Assembly: GCA_030141605.1 (NCBI GenBank)
Contig: JAQGDQ010000131.1
Coordinates: 186,001-250,000 of the forward strand
Length of the DNA: 64,000 nucleotides
Origin: Tubiluchus corallicola
Taxonomy: Eukaryota; Priapulida; Priapulimorpha; Priapulimorphida; Tubiluchidae
Reading direction: 5' to 3'
Shown here piece by piece: positions 12,400 to 23,669 of this stretch. How positions within the stretch are numbered: position 1 is the stretch's first letter; each line of letters opens with the position of its first letter. A program made the position numbers and the translations under genes. The notes below the pieces were generated by a model. The model saw only the letters and a list, made by a program, of their open reading frames with translations, had not been told where the DNA came from and searched no databases.

Positions 12400-12597
12400 A
12401 TGGATCTACCAAAATGCATGGTTCGCCATTATAACGAAAGGCTACACGATGGGTATATATCCTCTTTACATTACAAAATTAATCCGAATTCCGTATGCGT
12501 ACATCTTCTGGAACGAGATACGGAAAGTAGTCAGGGAAAGTCCACTACGCGTAGTGGTCTCTTTGGCTATGTCACATGGATCAAAAAAGGTCCATGA
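12400..12597 (+). CDS. Orphan protein-like ORF, 65 codons, unidentified
   Basis: ATG-to-TGA frame. The product begins 'MDLPKCMVRHYNERLHDGYI' and ends 'LFGYVTWIKKGP'. The mixed amino-acid composition, with a helical basic start and a 'CVHLLERD' strand-like segment, looks more like a true protein piece than the low-complexity ORFs around it. The family is not recognised. It has no signal peptide or membrane segment. An 'aaaaag|gtccat' near the end could be a weak splice donor, so it may be a first exon or an old gene fragment. A 16-bp palindrome (12542-12557) lies inside it. Expression is unknown. Confidence 0.3.
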   Translation: MDLPKCMVRHYNERLHDGYISSLHYKINPNSVCVHLLERDTESSQGKSTTRSGLFGYVTWIKKGP

Positions 12598-12599
12598 CG

Positions 12600-15320
12600 A
12601 ATAGAGTATTTTCCGCCTAGTGTAAATGGGGTTTAAAGGAATTGCCAAGTGCCGACCAGAACTAAAAAGCTATTAACCTCACCGTGTCCACTCTGAAGTG
12701 CGGCTATCTGCGTATCCCACAGAAGCTCTTACCTGTTTCGGTACTAAAAACTAGAAAAGGCTAGTTCTCAGCAATTAGCTCATCTCAGCAACGTAAGCAT
12801 TAGCTAGTTGAAGACAAATCAGTTCCTTGTGAAAACAGCCATCCTTTAGCGATTATTTAATAATCAAGTAAGACTGGTAAGACGATTAACCATTTTGTGA
12901 TTCAATTAAACTTTGGGCAAACTGGCAACCTCCGTTGCTGCTGACATATGTGAATGAAAATGAAATCGTTAACTCTTTTTTGCTGAGAATTTAGTCAAAG
13001 AGAGAGAATTATTAAATTAGTTTAACGATCCACTATTTTTGACATTTTTCATCCAAGTTAATCTTGAAATCCTCATTTTTCATTATCCCACCTTGCTACT
13101 CTATTCCTCACGGTGTTTTTGTTAAAATATGCACAACACCTTTTAGTGCAGATGCCTGTGCCGTTTGATTGGTTTTCCAAAAATCTACAGTTAGTGGGAC
13201 TGTTGCGTGTGGTCAGTGACGTCTCTCTCTTGTATAAGCAATAAAATAGTAATTGACGTTTAACATAATGTCAATCATTTCCGTTGACTGCCCAATCAGT
13301 GTGCAAGTTATTTCACGCACCCCTGCAGCAGGTACGTTCGGGACATTTAGCTGCAGGTCCGTCTAACACTGTTATGAAAAATGCCCAACTTTTCATTAGT
13401 TAGCGAGAGAAATATTAGCCTGGTTCTAGATTTTATTATTTTCAATTGAAATTGCAAGTGATTTGGTGGAAATATATAGTCTAGTTTCGTTCATAGGAAG
13501 AAATGCACAACGCTTATGTCTATGAGTTGCTGATTAAACCATTTTGTAATCGAGAAAATACGCAGTTTAGTTTAGTTTATGGCTTTGCAAGTTAGATAAA
13601 AACAACTATTTGATTAACTTTAAATAAGGACAAAAGAAAATGTTTTCTTTTCTGGCCAGTTTTTAGAAACCTCAATGAGATCTTCACAGTCAAAATTAAT
13701 TCAAAAATGGTCAAAACTTATATTATACATCAATGTAATATTAGCTAATTTTGGCTAATCGTGCTACCCCGACTAAATAATCGAAGGTCTTAGTTATCGC
13801 CCTTGTACACAAAGGATTGTTGTGTCACCCACGAGCATCTAATAAGGAGACCCGTTGTGGCCTGTATTACATCAAGTCAAATCCAATCAATAAAAACAGG
13901 GAAACCTACTGTAGGGAAATGTAGTAAAAAGTTTGTATGGTGGTCACAGCGTGTTCCACTGTCCACATGCCTATGGAGTTAAAGCTGTCTTCGTTACGCT
14001 GGACAAAAAGAGTCTCAAAATGTGTGCAATCATAAGCGACGGAAGTGTCGGATCATGATCAAGTATGTAAAGCTAAGTGTTGCTGCCTTGCCAGGGATTA
14101 TAATTTTAACTGCTTAATTTGTAATCTGTTTGCATTTACCCAACAATTTTCTCACAGTCTCAATTTTTTTCAATTAATTTTGCTTTAAGACAAATGATGC
14201 CGTGCTTCCAAGCAACTCATTTTACTACTCCCTGTATTGCTCACCAAATTATCTACCAATTAAACATACTACTCACTATCATATTTCATTGATCCATTTA
14301 TCCGTTATCTAAAAAGCCAACTATCTGATCATGTTATCAATCCGACCAACCGACTGACCGACCAACCAAACAATCTACCAGTTAGCTAACCTAAGCCAGC
14401 TGAAATCAAACAACGAACAAACTGTCCTAGCAACAAATAAATCAGTTAATAAAGAATCAGTAAAATAGCAGCTGCAGTAACAACTGGTTTAAACACGACA
14501 GCGACAGCGTCCCAGCAGCTAAAATTGATGACTATAAACCTTAGGAAAGAGAAGCGTTTTTGTTCGTTGTTGAAGCATTGACTCAGTTTCTGCAGGGAGC
14601 ATTATATTTTCAGTGTATTCTTTCAATTTTTGCAATGAGAAAATCTCTCCCGATTGAAGAAGCAATAAAACAACAATTGTCAAATAAATGAGTGTTCGTG
14701 GTGTTAATTTTAACGAGTGCTTAAAACAGCTTGCAAAAAGTTTTTGATATAAAGTCCATTAAATACGAGATTTAAAATCTTGCTTATTAGTTCTTTTAAG
14801 TTCTACACAAATCCAGTCACTCGATGTTTGAGTGAAAAGCTCTGCTGCTATCAGTTGCATATAAGTTAGAAAAAGTCCAACTTTAAAATAAAATAAGCGT
14901 TTTACATTTAAACGGTAGAAAGGATCATTGGACACAGTAACGTCAGAGGTTTTTGCATTCACACTACGCTGAGCCACGTAGCATTGAGCCATAACAAAGG
15001 AGAGTCAACAGTGTAAAAAGTTTCAATTAAAATACGTGACATAATATATACGAGTTCTTTTTTTCATATCAGTTGACAAAAAGATGTTCTGGTCGTAATA
15101 AGCAGACAGTTTTTGACAGCCATGTATCAGTGTTACGCACCCCTATAAAACCTAATTTAAGACTTCTTTTTTATGTTTGGTTGCAGATTAAACTAGATAC
15201 TCTATTGCGAGTGAATGTAAACTATGTATAAATTTATAGCGTTCAATAATCTTGTGCGGTACTGCTCTGTGTTATTAATAATATTGAGCCACATTGAACT
15301 CCATATAATATCGATGTTTA
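12600..15320. other. Intergenic, no gene seen
   Basis: About 2.7 kb of AT-rich DNA without credible ORFs. There is a short tract of 'aaccaacc/gaccgacc'-like simple sequence near 14340-14375. Confidence 0.5.
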
Positions 15321-15329
15321 TCGTCTGCA

Positions 15330-15385
15330 TCATGATCACCATCATCATCGTCATCATCATCATCGTCGTCGTCGTCGTCATCTGC
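15330..15385 (+). repeat. (ATC/GTC)n microsatellite
   Basis: Runs of atc followed by gtc triplets ('catcatcatcatcgtcgtcgtcgtc'). ORFs over it on both strands are simple-sequence artefacts. Confidence 0.85.
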
Positions 15386-15479
15386 TTTTGCAGCGGCGAT
15401 AGCTGCAGTAACAACAGCAAGGCAGTATGTTTGAACAGCAGTGCCACCACTACCAATAAAACTACCTAACTAATGACTA

Positions 15480-16780
15480 TCTTACCACCAACCTATTCCA
15501 CCCTCTTTTACAGCAGTAGCTGCATAACCGCTGAAGCGACAGTAGTTGAAGTTGCAGCCACTGTACTTCACATTTTGTCTGCAAAACCGTAGTCTGTTTA
15601 TTAAACACTGAACATCAAAAATAATTATGACAGTCTGACGACGGTCCTTGTCTGCGCTCTATGCCAATTAATGCAATCTGACGATAGGAATGGCCAAATT
15701 AGTGTATGGTGCTGATTCTTCACAATTTCAAATCCCTACAAAAGAGTCATTTGATGAAGCAGGTTTTACCTATAACTGGTGTAGAAACGCACGTCAAAGT
15801 TAACACGCAATCGAGCAAGCGTGATGAAACAGATAAAAGACAATAATTAAGGAGACCGCACTTATGGTTTGCTGTTGTGAGTGGCTTACAAAGACGGAAG
15901 ACCTCTAAGTGGGTTAGAAGAGATTATTCTCATCTTATTGCACGGGAAGATTTTTACTATGAAGCATTATTGCAAGAGTAAGATATAAGAACGCCTCCAA
16001 GAAATTGTATCATTACACTCACTACCTTGAGAAGATGTAAAGGTCTGAAAGAAATTAATCCATGCCACACCTGCTAGTTAGAAATGTTAGTGTAAAACTA
16101 CAATCTTAAAAAACAGTCTTTAGAAAACAATTTAAGTTATAATACAGAAAATGATTAGAGCAGAAAAATCAGACTTCCGAACCTAACAGCGTTATAATAC
16201 TTCTTCTTTTTTCTCAGTAGATGCAAATGCTCATACTTAATGTTGCACGTAAAACCACATGACACGCACTGCTTACATCATAGGTGCTGCCATCTGCTAA
16301 GGTATTTACTGAAGTAACAAAAGCTATTGTGTTACCTAATTTAGAGTGGCATTGAGTAACGTAAAGTCAAATGTAAAGTAAAGAAACCATATGTCAGGTT
16401 CAAGTTGCGTTTTTGTTAAGAGTTTGTAAAAAGAACTCCTATCAAAAAAGTTCATCAGAACGAACTTTTTTTAACTTGGGCGTTTGCCTTTCTATTTGTT
16501 AACAAATTAAGAGTTCCAGAACTTCAGACATTCAGAAACTTCAGAAAAGACATTCAGAACTTTTTACAGATAGCCATTTTATAGATAGAGACGGACTGAT
16601 TGGTGGCCGACTACTAGCCATTCGATAATGACCACTCAAACTATGATTACTGGATGATATTACAAGGGTGGCAAGTCTTATAGTCGATTTCCAAAGAAGT
16701 CGGCTAAAACTTATATTAAACTCTCGCTTGTTAGTAAAAAACACAATTTCAAAGCAGGTGTTTGCGCAGTGCAGATCTCA
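15480..16780. other. Intergenic, no gene seen
   Basis: No recognisable ORF or RNA gene. Confidence 0.5.
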
Positions 16781-16784
16781 GCAT

Positions 16785-17245
16785 GGTACGCGGTAAAAGT
16801 GGCACAGGTAAAAATGTTATAGAAAAAATGGCGTTATGAAAATGGCACATAAAAAGGGACACGAATGGAAAAATAGTAAAAGATGGCACTCTTACAAAAT
16901 CTGATGGTCGGAAAAGCTCACAATTTTGGCTAGGAAAGAAAGTCATGTAATTAAACAAACATATTCAAGTCAGCCACAATTTATTTAAGTACCACAAACA
17001 ATTAAAGTAATAAAACAGAAAATATTTTAAATCAGTTATTAACAGGCAATGCATGACTTGTACATATTGACAACACTATCAATCAGACGAACATGTTTAG
17101 GGTTTTTCGACCTCGAGGGCATTCTAGTTTATAGAAATTATTTGTATCAAAATAACTTATGTGCCATATTTTTCTACTTTTCCATCGATGCCATTGCTTC
17201 TGTGCCATTTTTACTGGGCCATTTTTTCCCTGGCCATTTTTAACT
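16785..17245. repeat. Inverted pair of degenerate GCCATTTTTAC arrays
   Basis: From about 16785 to 16915 the plus strand carries decayed copies of 'ggtaaaaatggcac' (for example 'ggtaaaagtggcacaggtaa'). From about 17160 to 17240 the opposite orientation appears ('tgtgccatttttactgggcc', 'ctggccatttttaac'). The two arrays face each other across some 240 bases, so the locus may be a decayed inverted-repeat element. A third array of the same motif lies at 38800-38870. Confidence 0.6.
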
Positions 17246-17289
17246 AGATTCATCTGAGCATCACTAACATTACAGTGGTTCACCAGCAT

Positions 17290-18640
17290 TACTTAATGAA
17301 GAAATAGACTTGCCTTAGCACATTTATTCTGTTTGATTAGCTCATTGTCTCTGTCCATTACAGGAACTGTCCCTAGAGCTTTAGCATCTGTTTTCTCAAT
17401 GACACGGCATTTTCTATAGATATTTTTAAACATCGCAGCACGAATTAGGAGACCCACAGCAACTTAAAGAGGAATAGAAAATTCAGGCGATGTTTATTAA
17501 CCTTTGTATGTTCTTGCAAAATTCACTGCGAGAAGAAATACAATAAGTAGGACTTGTGACTTGGTCTTGATGATACAATTCAGAATACGATGGTATCAAT
17601 AATTTTGAGCTTTAAATTTCTTTTTGCGCAAACAGATGCACGTTAGCCTCATCTCCATAGTAATTTTCCTTTGTAAAAATTCAACAAGTGATTATTCAAA
17701 TTGATTGTCATTTAAGGGAAGTTAACGCGTGTGGAGCAGTACACTGCTACGCTTAGTATTACAAATAAGAACTCCACCTCATAATTTTGCCGTGGATGAT
17801 CATGAGCGCCTTTTAATACCTTAGGGTATTTTAGGCTCTATTTTCTAGACATCTGGGGCATCATTTTATGCACGTTCGGCATTTCCTACTTTTAGATACC
17901 AGAAGATTCAAAACTTGAGGTCTGAATCATTTGCCTTCGATTCGTTGTCATTGTTGCCAGAAGTGCCATCGTTGTGTTACAATCTCATTGTCTTGAACTG
18001 ATTGCCTTGAAGAAGACTGCGCCTTGTGGCACTTTATCACAGTTATGACAAAGTTTTGTGGAGGTATTCATAGTCGAGTAGTCACGCGTTCATGCTTCTT
18101 GCGAATGGCAAGTGACAACCTGAGCATGACATTCACTTTGAGTGGTTTCATCTGCCATACTGGATCTGGCAGTTTACCTCGTAGAGGAGGATGTATGCAG
18201 AAAGTAGCTGAGACACTTTTGCTTGTTCAGTGGCTCATCTTAGGGTGAGAGTAATATCCTTGATAATGAGCCATGCTCTTGTTGTGCCACAAACATCTCG
18301 TTGACTAGACCCTGCTTTGAGTGCTGGATTCCGCTTGCATACATAGGTAGGTAGCATAACGCATTATTGCGAAAAGTGATCCTCTTCCTGGAGCAAAACT
18401 ATTGTGTAATGATTACTGAAGTAGCAGGTGCGTTTAGGTCAACAGCTGCCTCGGTATCGTTTTCTTACATAAGATATCGCTTCCTCATTTTGATAAACAA
18501 CTGCAACGTTGCAAATATAGGCTATATTTTATTAGTTCCTATACAATACAGTGTAAAGTTTGATGATTTGTTGGAGTTTGTGAAGGCATATTTCTTACTT
18601 TGTAATTGTATTTCACGTTGTAGTTGCAACATTTTCTCAA
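17290..18640. other. Upstream region of the receptor gene, no gene recognised
   Basis: Contains a 120-codon ORF (18367-18729) that runs into a retroposon tail and an ATT run and is not believed. A weak minus-strand similarity to a transposase helix-turn-helix around 18300 was not strong enough to call. Confidence 0.45.
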
Positions 18641-18644
18641 CTGC

Positions 18645-18720
18645 TGTAAAGCACTTTGAGATATATGGCGTAAGGCGCTTGATAAAAATAAATTTGTTAT
18701 TATTATTATTACTATTATAT
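18645..18720 (+). mobile_element. SINE/LINE 3'-tail remnant
   Basis: The sequence 'tgtaaagcactttgagatat', then 'ggcgcttgataaaaataaat' and an ATT microsatellite, matches the common 3' tail of invertebrate SINEs and LINEs ('tgtaaagcgctttgag...gcgctatataaataaa' plus ATT repeats). Only the tail is clear. The head, if any, lies within the preceding 150 bases. Confidence 0.65.
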
Positions 18721-18861
18721 GTGTATTAAAACATATACCTTTTCAGGAAAATAATGAAAGTCTGTGGTAGATGCTTGCATGATGGTAGCACCGCTGAGCG
18801 AGTTCAATGTAATGCACGATACTGATGATGTATTCCCAGTAATAAATGCCGTAGAGAAAAA

Positions 18862-20352
18862 ATGAAAGGTGACGAAATGGAGTTCAAGACGTTGGCGGAC
18901 TTCCTGGCTAAAAGCGGCAATCGCAGCTCAGGTTATCAAACCAATGACGGTCCTCCAATGGACAAAATTATGCATCTGCTGAACCAGACTGACTTCAATA
19001 TTGATGATGTGCCAGATCTGAGTGTGTCTTACTCTTTTCGCACAGACGCCGAAAATGTAATCTTGATAGTGGCCTATACGCTTATTATTATAGTGTCACT
19101 GTTCGGAAATTGTTTGGTGTGCCGCGTCGTTTTTAAAAATGCCCACAATGTGACGTATATTTTCATTGCAAACTTGGCTGTTTCAGACTTGCTTATGACG
19201 ACATTAAACATTCCATTTAACTTGGCGAGGAATCTTCTGGACACATGGCCTTTTGGTGGTTTCATGTGTCATTTTGTAAATTTCACGTTGGTGACGTCCG
19301 TGTATGTTTCAACCTTCACCATGCTGGCTATTTGTGTAGATCGTTATCGGGTCATATTGAATCCCTTTAAGAGCCGAATGTCCTGTAAGGGTGCTGTTGT
19401 GGCTCTGATCCTCATCTGGATATTCGCTGCATCATTTGCGTTGCCGTACGCCATTTTCTATGATTTGAGCATTTTAGTGACGACTCGTCGGATGATTCGA
19501 TGTAAGTTGGTGATGGAACCACATCAGCGGGATGTGTTGACCGTGGTGACGTTCACCACACAGTATGCCATCCCGATGATGTTGACGTCTGCGGCGTATG
19601 CCCGAATATCTTGGTTCCTAACCTTTGCCCCGATACCCGGGCAACCGACAAACGAGCAGCAGCTGGAGCAACAGTACACCAGAAGGAGAACCATAAAAAT
19701 GCTAATAGTGGTTGTGGTAGTGTTTATATTGTGCTGGATGCCACTGAATTTGTATCATGTGATTTTTGCCATGTATCCAAATCCACAGGTACTATTTAAG
19801 CCAAACAGTCGTTACTATTTCCTCTTTCATTGGTTGGCAATGAGCAGCGTTTGTTACAATCCGTTCATCTACTGTTACCTCAATGAGAAGTTCCGGGCTG
19901 AAACACGCAAGTTGTTCCATGCCTGTAGAAACATGTCCCACAAGATGAGTTTAGGATCCTTACACGACGGGTCTGTGGCGAGAACTGAAATAATGCCTAT
20001 GCACCAATTTGTGACATTAGGGAGTTCAGCCGGGTTGACGACAACCGTAATCACCAGTGTGGAAGATTACAACAATCACTTGGACTGCACCCACCCCATT
20101 ATACCTACTGAATCAATTTTGTGCAAGCAAGAAAATGTGGAGAAGTCAGAATTCACCAAAAATGGTGCAAATGAAAAAGCTTTATCTTCAGTTATTGAAG
20201 AGACCTCACCCTCCTGGTGTAAGACCCGCTGTGAAGATCAGAATTCTTTGACATCTAGTGCAGAAGCCAATTGTGTGGCTAAGATGTTAAACAGTGAAAC
20301 CAGCGAAGAAGCACACAAACCCCAGGATAATTTCGAAATGGACCGCATTTAG
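18862..20352 (+). CDS. Neuropeptide GPCR, PrRP/sNPF-receptor-like (rhodopsin family)
   Basis: Intact single-exon gene of 496 codons for a seven-transmembrane, G-protein-coupled peptide receptor of the plasma membrane. Family landmarks: N-glycosylation sites N20 and N41; TM1 N83 ('FGNCLV'); TM2 'LAVSD' with D109; C136 and C214, the expected extracellular disulfide; 'DRY' at 160-162; TM4 W186; TM5 P238; TM6 'CWMP' at 291-294; 'HWLAMSS' at 323-329; TM7 'NPFIY' at 333-337; helix 8 'NEKFRAETRK'; possible palmitoyl C355. The third loop has the 'RRRT' start to TM6. The 'VYVSTFTMLAI' and 'HWLAMSSVCYNPFIY' segments are closest to prolactin-releasing-peptide and short neuropeptide F receptors, with NPY/NPFF receptors as alternatives. 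The roughly 140-residue tail is Ser/Thr-rich. An in-frame TGA at 18826 lies upstream; Met6 is a second possible start. 'tattcccag' ending at 18839 could be a 5'-UTR splice acceptor. Possible poly(A) signals lie at 20594 (AATATA) and 21037 (AATAAA). Confidence 0.95.
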   Translation: MKGDEMEFKTLADFLAKSGNRSSGYQTNDGPPMDKIMHLLNQTDFNIDDVPDLSVSYSFRTDAENVILIVAYTLIIIVSLFGNCLVCRVVFKNAHNVTYIFIANLAVSDLLMTTLNIPFNLARNLLDTWPFGGFMCHFVNFTLVTSVYVSTFTMLAICVDRYRVILNPFKSRMSCKGAVVALILIWIFAASFALPYAIFYDLSILVTTRRMIRCKLVMEPHQRDVLTVVTFTTQYAIPMMLTSAAYARISWFLTFAPIPGQPTNEQQLEQQYTRRRTIKMLIVVVVVFILCWMPLNLYHVIFAMYPNPQVLFKPNSRYYFLFHWLAMSSVCYNPFIYCYLNEKFRAETRKLFHACRNMSHKMSLGSLHDGSVARTEIMPMHQFVTLGSSAGLTTTVITSVEDYNNHLDCTHPIIPTESILCKQENVEKSEFTKNGANEKALSSVIEETSPSWCKTRCEDQNSLTSSAEANCVAKMLNSETSEEAHKPQDNFEMDRI

Positions 20353-22450
20353 CAGAACTTTTTTTTTTAAATTTAAAATTTTGTTAAAAACGCGATTTGC
20401 AACTTTACTTTGGAGCTTTTTATATATGCGTTAATATTCCATAACTTTAATGTTTAAAACTTTAGTAACTAGTTTATAAGAACAATGACCTAAAAATAAT
20501 GAAACTGCAAATATTTAGTTTGCAGCCTTAAAAGTCCGTTGTGAACATTAAGTCTCAATTTTCTTAACTCTAGCAGATTATATGCCAATCCAGAATATAA
20601 AAAATTATGGACATACGTACGATCCTTAATATTTTAAAACTTATCATTGTCTGTTGCGATATGAATTCGTTGCAGAAATTATGAAGAAGTGGATAGAGGG
20701 CATTCGTGGGTCACACTGTCTCACAAACAGCATGTATCGAGTGTTTAATGTTAAACACGTTAAAAGAAGTCCCGTTGTCGCAAATTGTATGATTCCAAAG
20801 GTAGGAGACAGTATATTTTGCAAAATCAATAATAACCCTTTATTTTCCTGCATTTGAATTTCAGTGTCTCTAATCCTGTTGGAGAGGTGTGATACTTCAC
20901 AGCCACAAGTCACATGACCAATAAAAAATGCGCAAGAGTGAACTAAAAATTAATAATGAAATCGTTTAACGTTATGTAGAGATAAGATTACAGTAGCAAT
21001 ATTTCTTCCAAAACATTTATGGCAGCAATTTTACAGAATAAATTTTCACTCACTACATTCGCGTATTTATTCGGTTTGCTTGATTAAGTCTTGGGTTTTG
21101 ATTAAATTTACGAACCAGTCAGATTGCTTCTAGTAAAATTTATCTAATGTGATCGAGTTGAAAGATTAGTTATAAAATGTGTACTACAACGCACGTGCAA
21201 ATTGTACTCCGAATCCAACTTTTAATCCAACGATAAAATAACGGCAAATTTCTACAACTCATTATAGAGAAGTGGTATGAGATGCATGAAATACAAAATT
21301 ATCAACATTATTATGGCAAAGTTAAAAAAAATTTAACTGTTATTTGCTTATAATGAAACTTTTTAAAGTATTTCAAAATTTAAAATCTTATAATATAAAT
21401 TCTTTTCATTGTCTTATGGAATGTAAATTAGTATTAATTTTAACATTTAATTCGTGGTTTCCGCGACAGGTGTAATAAACAAAAGAAACATCAATACTGG
21501 AGTGGAAACGACAATAAATGCAACTAATAACGCATCATGTGATTAGTTGTATACACTGTAACAAAATCGTCAAACAATTACAACATGTTTTTGTTTCGAC
21601 AACGTAATTGCTGTTACACATGAGACAAAATATTAAAAACAGCCAAACGACAGACATCACAGCCATAAGCTATGTTTACTATAACAACTCTTATTACAAA
21701 CAATGATTGCTTATAACAAACAGTAATGACATATATTGGCTTCTGTGAGTGTCCACGGTGCTCTATTCGTACTTACTGTGCATAAGGTACTATATGCACA
21801 CTACGCAGATATTACCTTATACACAGTAAGTACGAGTAGAGCATCGTAAAGGTACTAAAAAGAGAGTTGCCTCAGAGTCCCTAAGTATATTAGAAAATAT
21901 AATTGCGTGCATGCGTGCTAAAGTCTACGAAGTTGAAAAAGAAAATTTTACAAGTAAACAAGATATGATTTGATTTTGAACTCACAAACGATCGATTTAG
22001 CGATCAACGGACAAATTTTTGAAACTATAAAGTTGTTTTCTAGTAAGGTTTCTACATTAATCAATTAATTGCAAGTTAAGATACATTTATACTGATGTCA
22101 ACCAAATGGTTCACAAAATTTGTGGTTTTTCTAATCTGTTTAACACGTGGAACTCATGTCGCTAACGGTGTCAAAACTCCAGTTCTGTGTCTTTGGGTTC
22201 TTTTTACATAATAATCTTACAGCTTCTCAATGGTTATTGAAATCGCAATGCGATTACGTTACGCTAGAGCTAATTTTCTGAGGTGCTCAAGTGAGTCCAG
22301 AGGTTAATTGAAATTTCCGATCAATTTTCGTTTAAAATGCTGCAAGACTGTCACGAAATTGCCGAATTAGGCGTGTAACTGCCTACATACTAATACCCTA
22401 TGAGCCTATTCTGCAGAGACATGGTCATCAGTTGCGTGACTATGGCTAGC
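20353..22450. other. 3' flank of the receptor gene, no further gene
   Basis: AT-rich. The only structured element seen is the long hairpin at 21755-21847. Confidence 0.55.
21755..21847. other. Long near-perfect hairpin (35-bp arms, 23-base loop)
   Basis: The left arm (21755-21789) and right arm (21813-21847) are inverted copies over 35 bases with three differences. If transcribed from the plus strand, two of these would be G:U pairs and one a C:A mismatch. The size fits a small-RNA precursor but also a very short palindromic transposon remnant. No flanking target duplication was found. Confidence 0.7.
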
Positions 22451-22591
22451 TTATTTACAGAAGCTGGTCAGGCAGCTGGTGAAAGCTAAGCTCGCTCCAG
22501 TTAATTACATGGCTGTCTTTCTGCATGAGAGTCTTGAATTGCTTGTTGTTTGTTCCTCTGACTTAACACAAGCACTCAAAGTCTGTTTGCA

Positions 22592-23010
22592 GATGAAGTG
22601 TTTGCAGGAAGCAAACTTGAAGGGATTTTTAAAATCTACAAAGAATGTGAATGGCAGGCTGAGTGTTTTGTGTGAATATTTAGAGGTTTGTGGTTGAAGC
22701 TTTGCTGATAAGCATTTTTAGGGACGGAAGATGAAGTGCTTGCAGGTAGCAAAGGTGAAGGGGTTTTCAAAATCTACGAATCTACGTGTGAATGGCAGAT
22801 ACAGCATATCGTTTGGATATTTAGAGGTTTGTGGATGGACTTTGCTAAAAGCAATTTTTCTAAGGGATGAAAGACCAAGTGCTCGCAGGAAGCAAAACCT
22901 GAAGAGATTGTCAAAAACCTATGAAAAACATGTCAGGCGAATAGAAGCATATCATGTTGGCTGTTTGGAGGGTTGCGGTTGGTGCTCAGCTGAAAGCGTT
23001 TCTTGTATGG
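22592..23010 (+). repeat. About 138-bp tandem repeat, three diverged copies
   Basis: Units start near 22592, 22730 and 22866. Copies 1 and 2 are close; copy 3 is more diverged. The period is 46 codons. Copies 2 and 3 form one open frame (22731-23021) with matching residues ('GYLEVCGWT' against 'GCLEGCGWC'; 'KGFSKST' against 'KRLSKTY'). Copy 1 has the related 'EYLEVCG' followed by a stop. This could be a relic of a repeat-containing coding sequence or a minisatellite whose period happens to be divisible by three. Confidence 0.75.
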
Positions 23011-23204
23011 GAAGAAAATGACACAATTGACATTTTGGCAACACCTACAGTTGATCAGTTGGCTACGCATTGTACTGTCATATGCTGCGCAGATGGAGCC
23101 TTATCACAACAAGGGAGCAGGATAGAAGTTTAAAAGATTATTTCAAATACATTAGTTATCCGCCAAACCAGTCTTTTCGAGTACTTCTACATAAGGTATA
23201 GGAT

Positions 23205-23285
23205 AATGGAAGGCACGTCTGTTTTTGGGAGGTTACGGGTTCAGTACCTTCCCTGGGTATTACCAGAAACATGAAAAATTGCATC
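23205..23285 (+). mobile_element. Possible tRNA-derived SINE relic
   Basis: An 'ataatggaaggcac' stretch and, about 35 bases on, 'gggttcagtacc' resemble a decayed A box and B box of an RNA polymerase III promoter. The match is weak and the body is not defined. Confidence 0.35.
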
Positions 23286-23393
23286 TGCTGTTGTCTAGCT
23301 GTTAATAACGTGGTAATAACGGTGAATAGTAATTCATGCACATAGCTACAACTTGCTGTTAATTTTACAGGTCACCGTAAAACTCCAATCCAT

Positions 23394-23664
23394 GATTGTT
23401 GTTGTTGTTGTTGTTGTCTTTGTTTTTCTTGTTGTTGTCGTTTGCGTCCTTGTTGCTAATGCTGCTGATGTTGCAGTTACTGTATTGTTGTCGTTGACTT
23501 TGTTTTTATTGTTGTTGTTGTTGTCCTTGTTGCTAATACTGCTGATGTTGTTGTTGTTGTTGTTGTTGCTGCTGTTTTTGTTGTTATTGCTGTTGTTGTT
23601 GCTGCTGTTTTTGTTGTTGTTATTGTTGTTGTTGTTGTCGTCATCGTTGTTGTTGTCTTTATAG
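23394..23664 (+). repeat. (GTT)n-rich imperfect microsatellite
   Basis: Long GTT tract interrupted by GTC, GCT and ATT triplets. Leu/Val-rich, Asn-rich and Thr-rich ORFs over it on both strands are artefacts. Confidence 0.95.
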
Positions 23665-23669
23665 CCGTT

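Noticed and set aside
18000-18340. Possible Tc1/mariner transposase helix-turn-helix remnant on the minus strand ('AGSSQRDV')
   Set aside because: Only one short peptide match, with no supporting downstream motif or terminal repeats.
18367-18729. 120-codon ORF upstream of the receptor
   Set aside because: It runs through a SINE/LINE tail and ends in an ATT repeat coding for poly-Leu; no family features.
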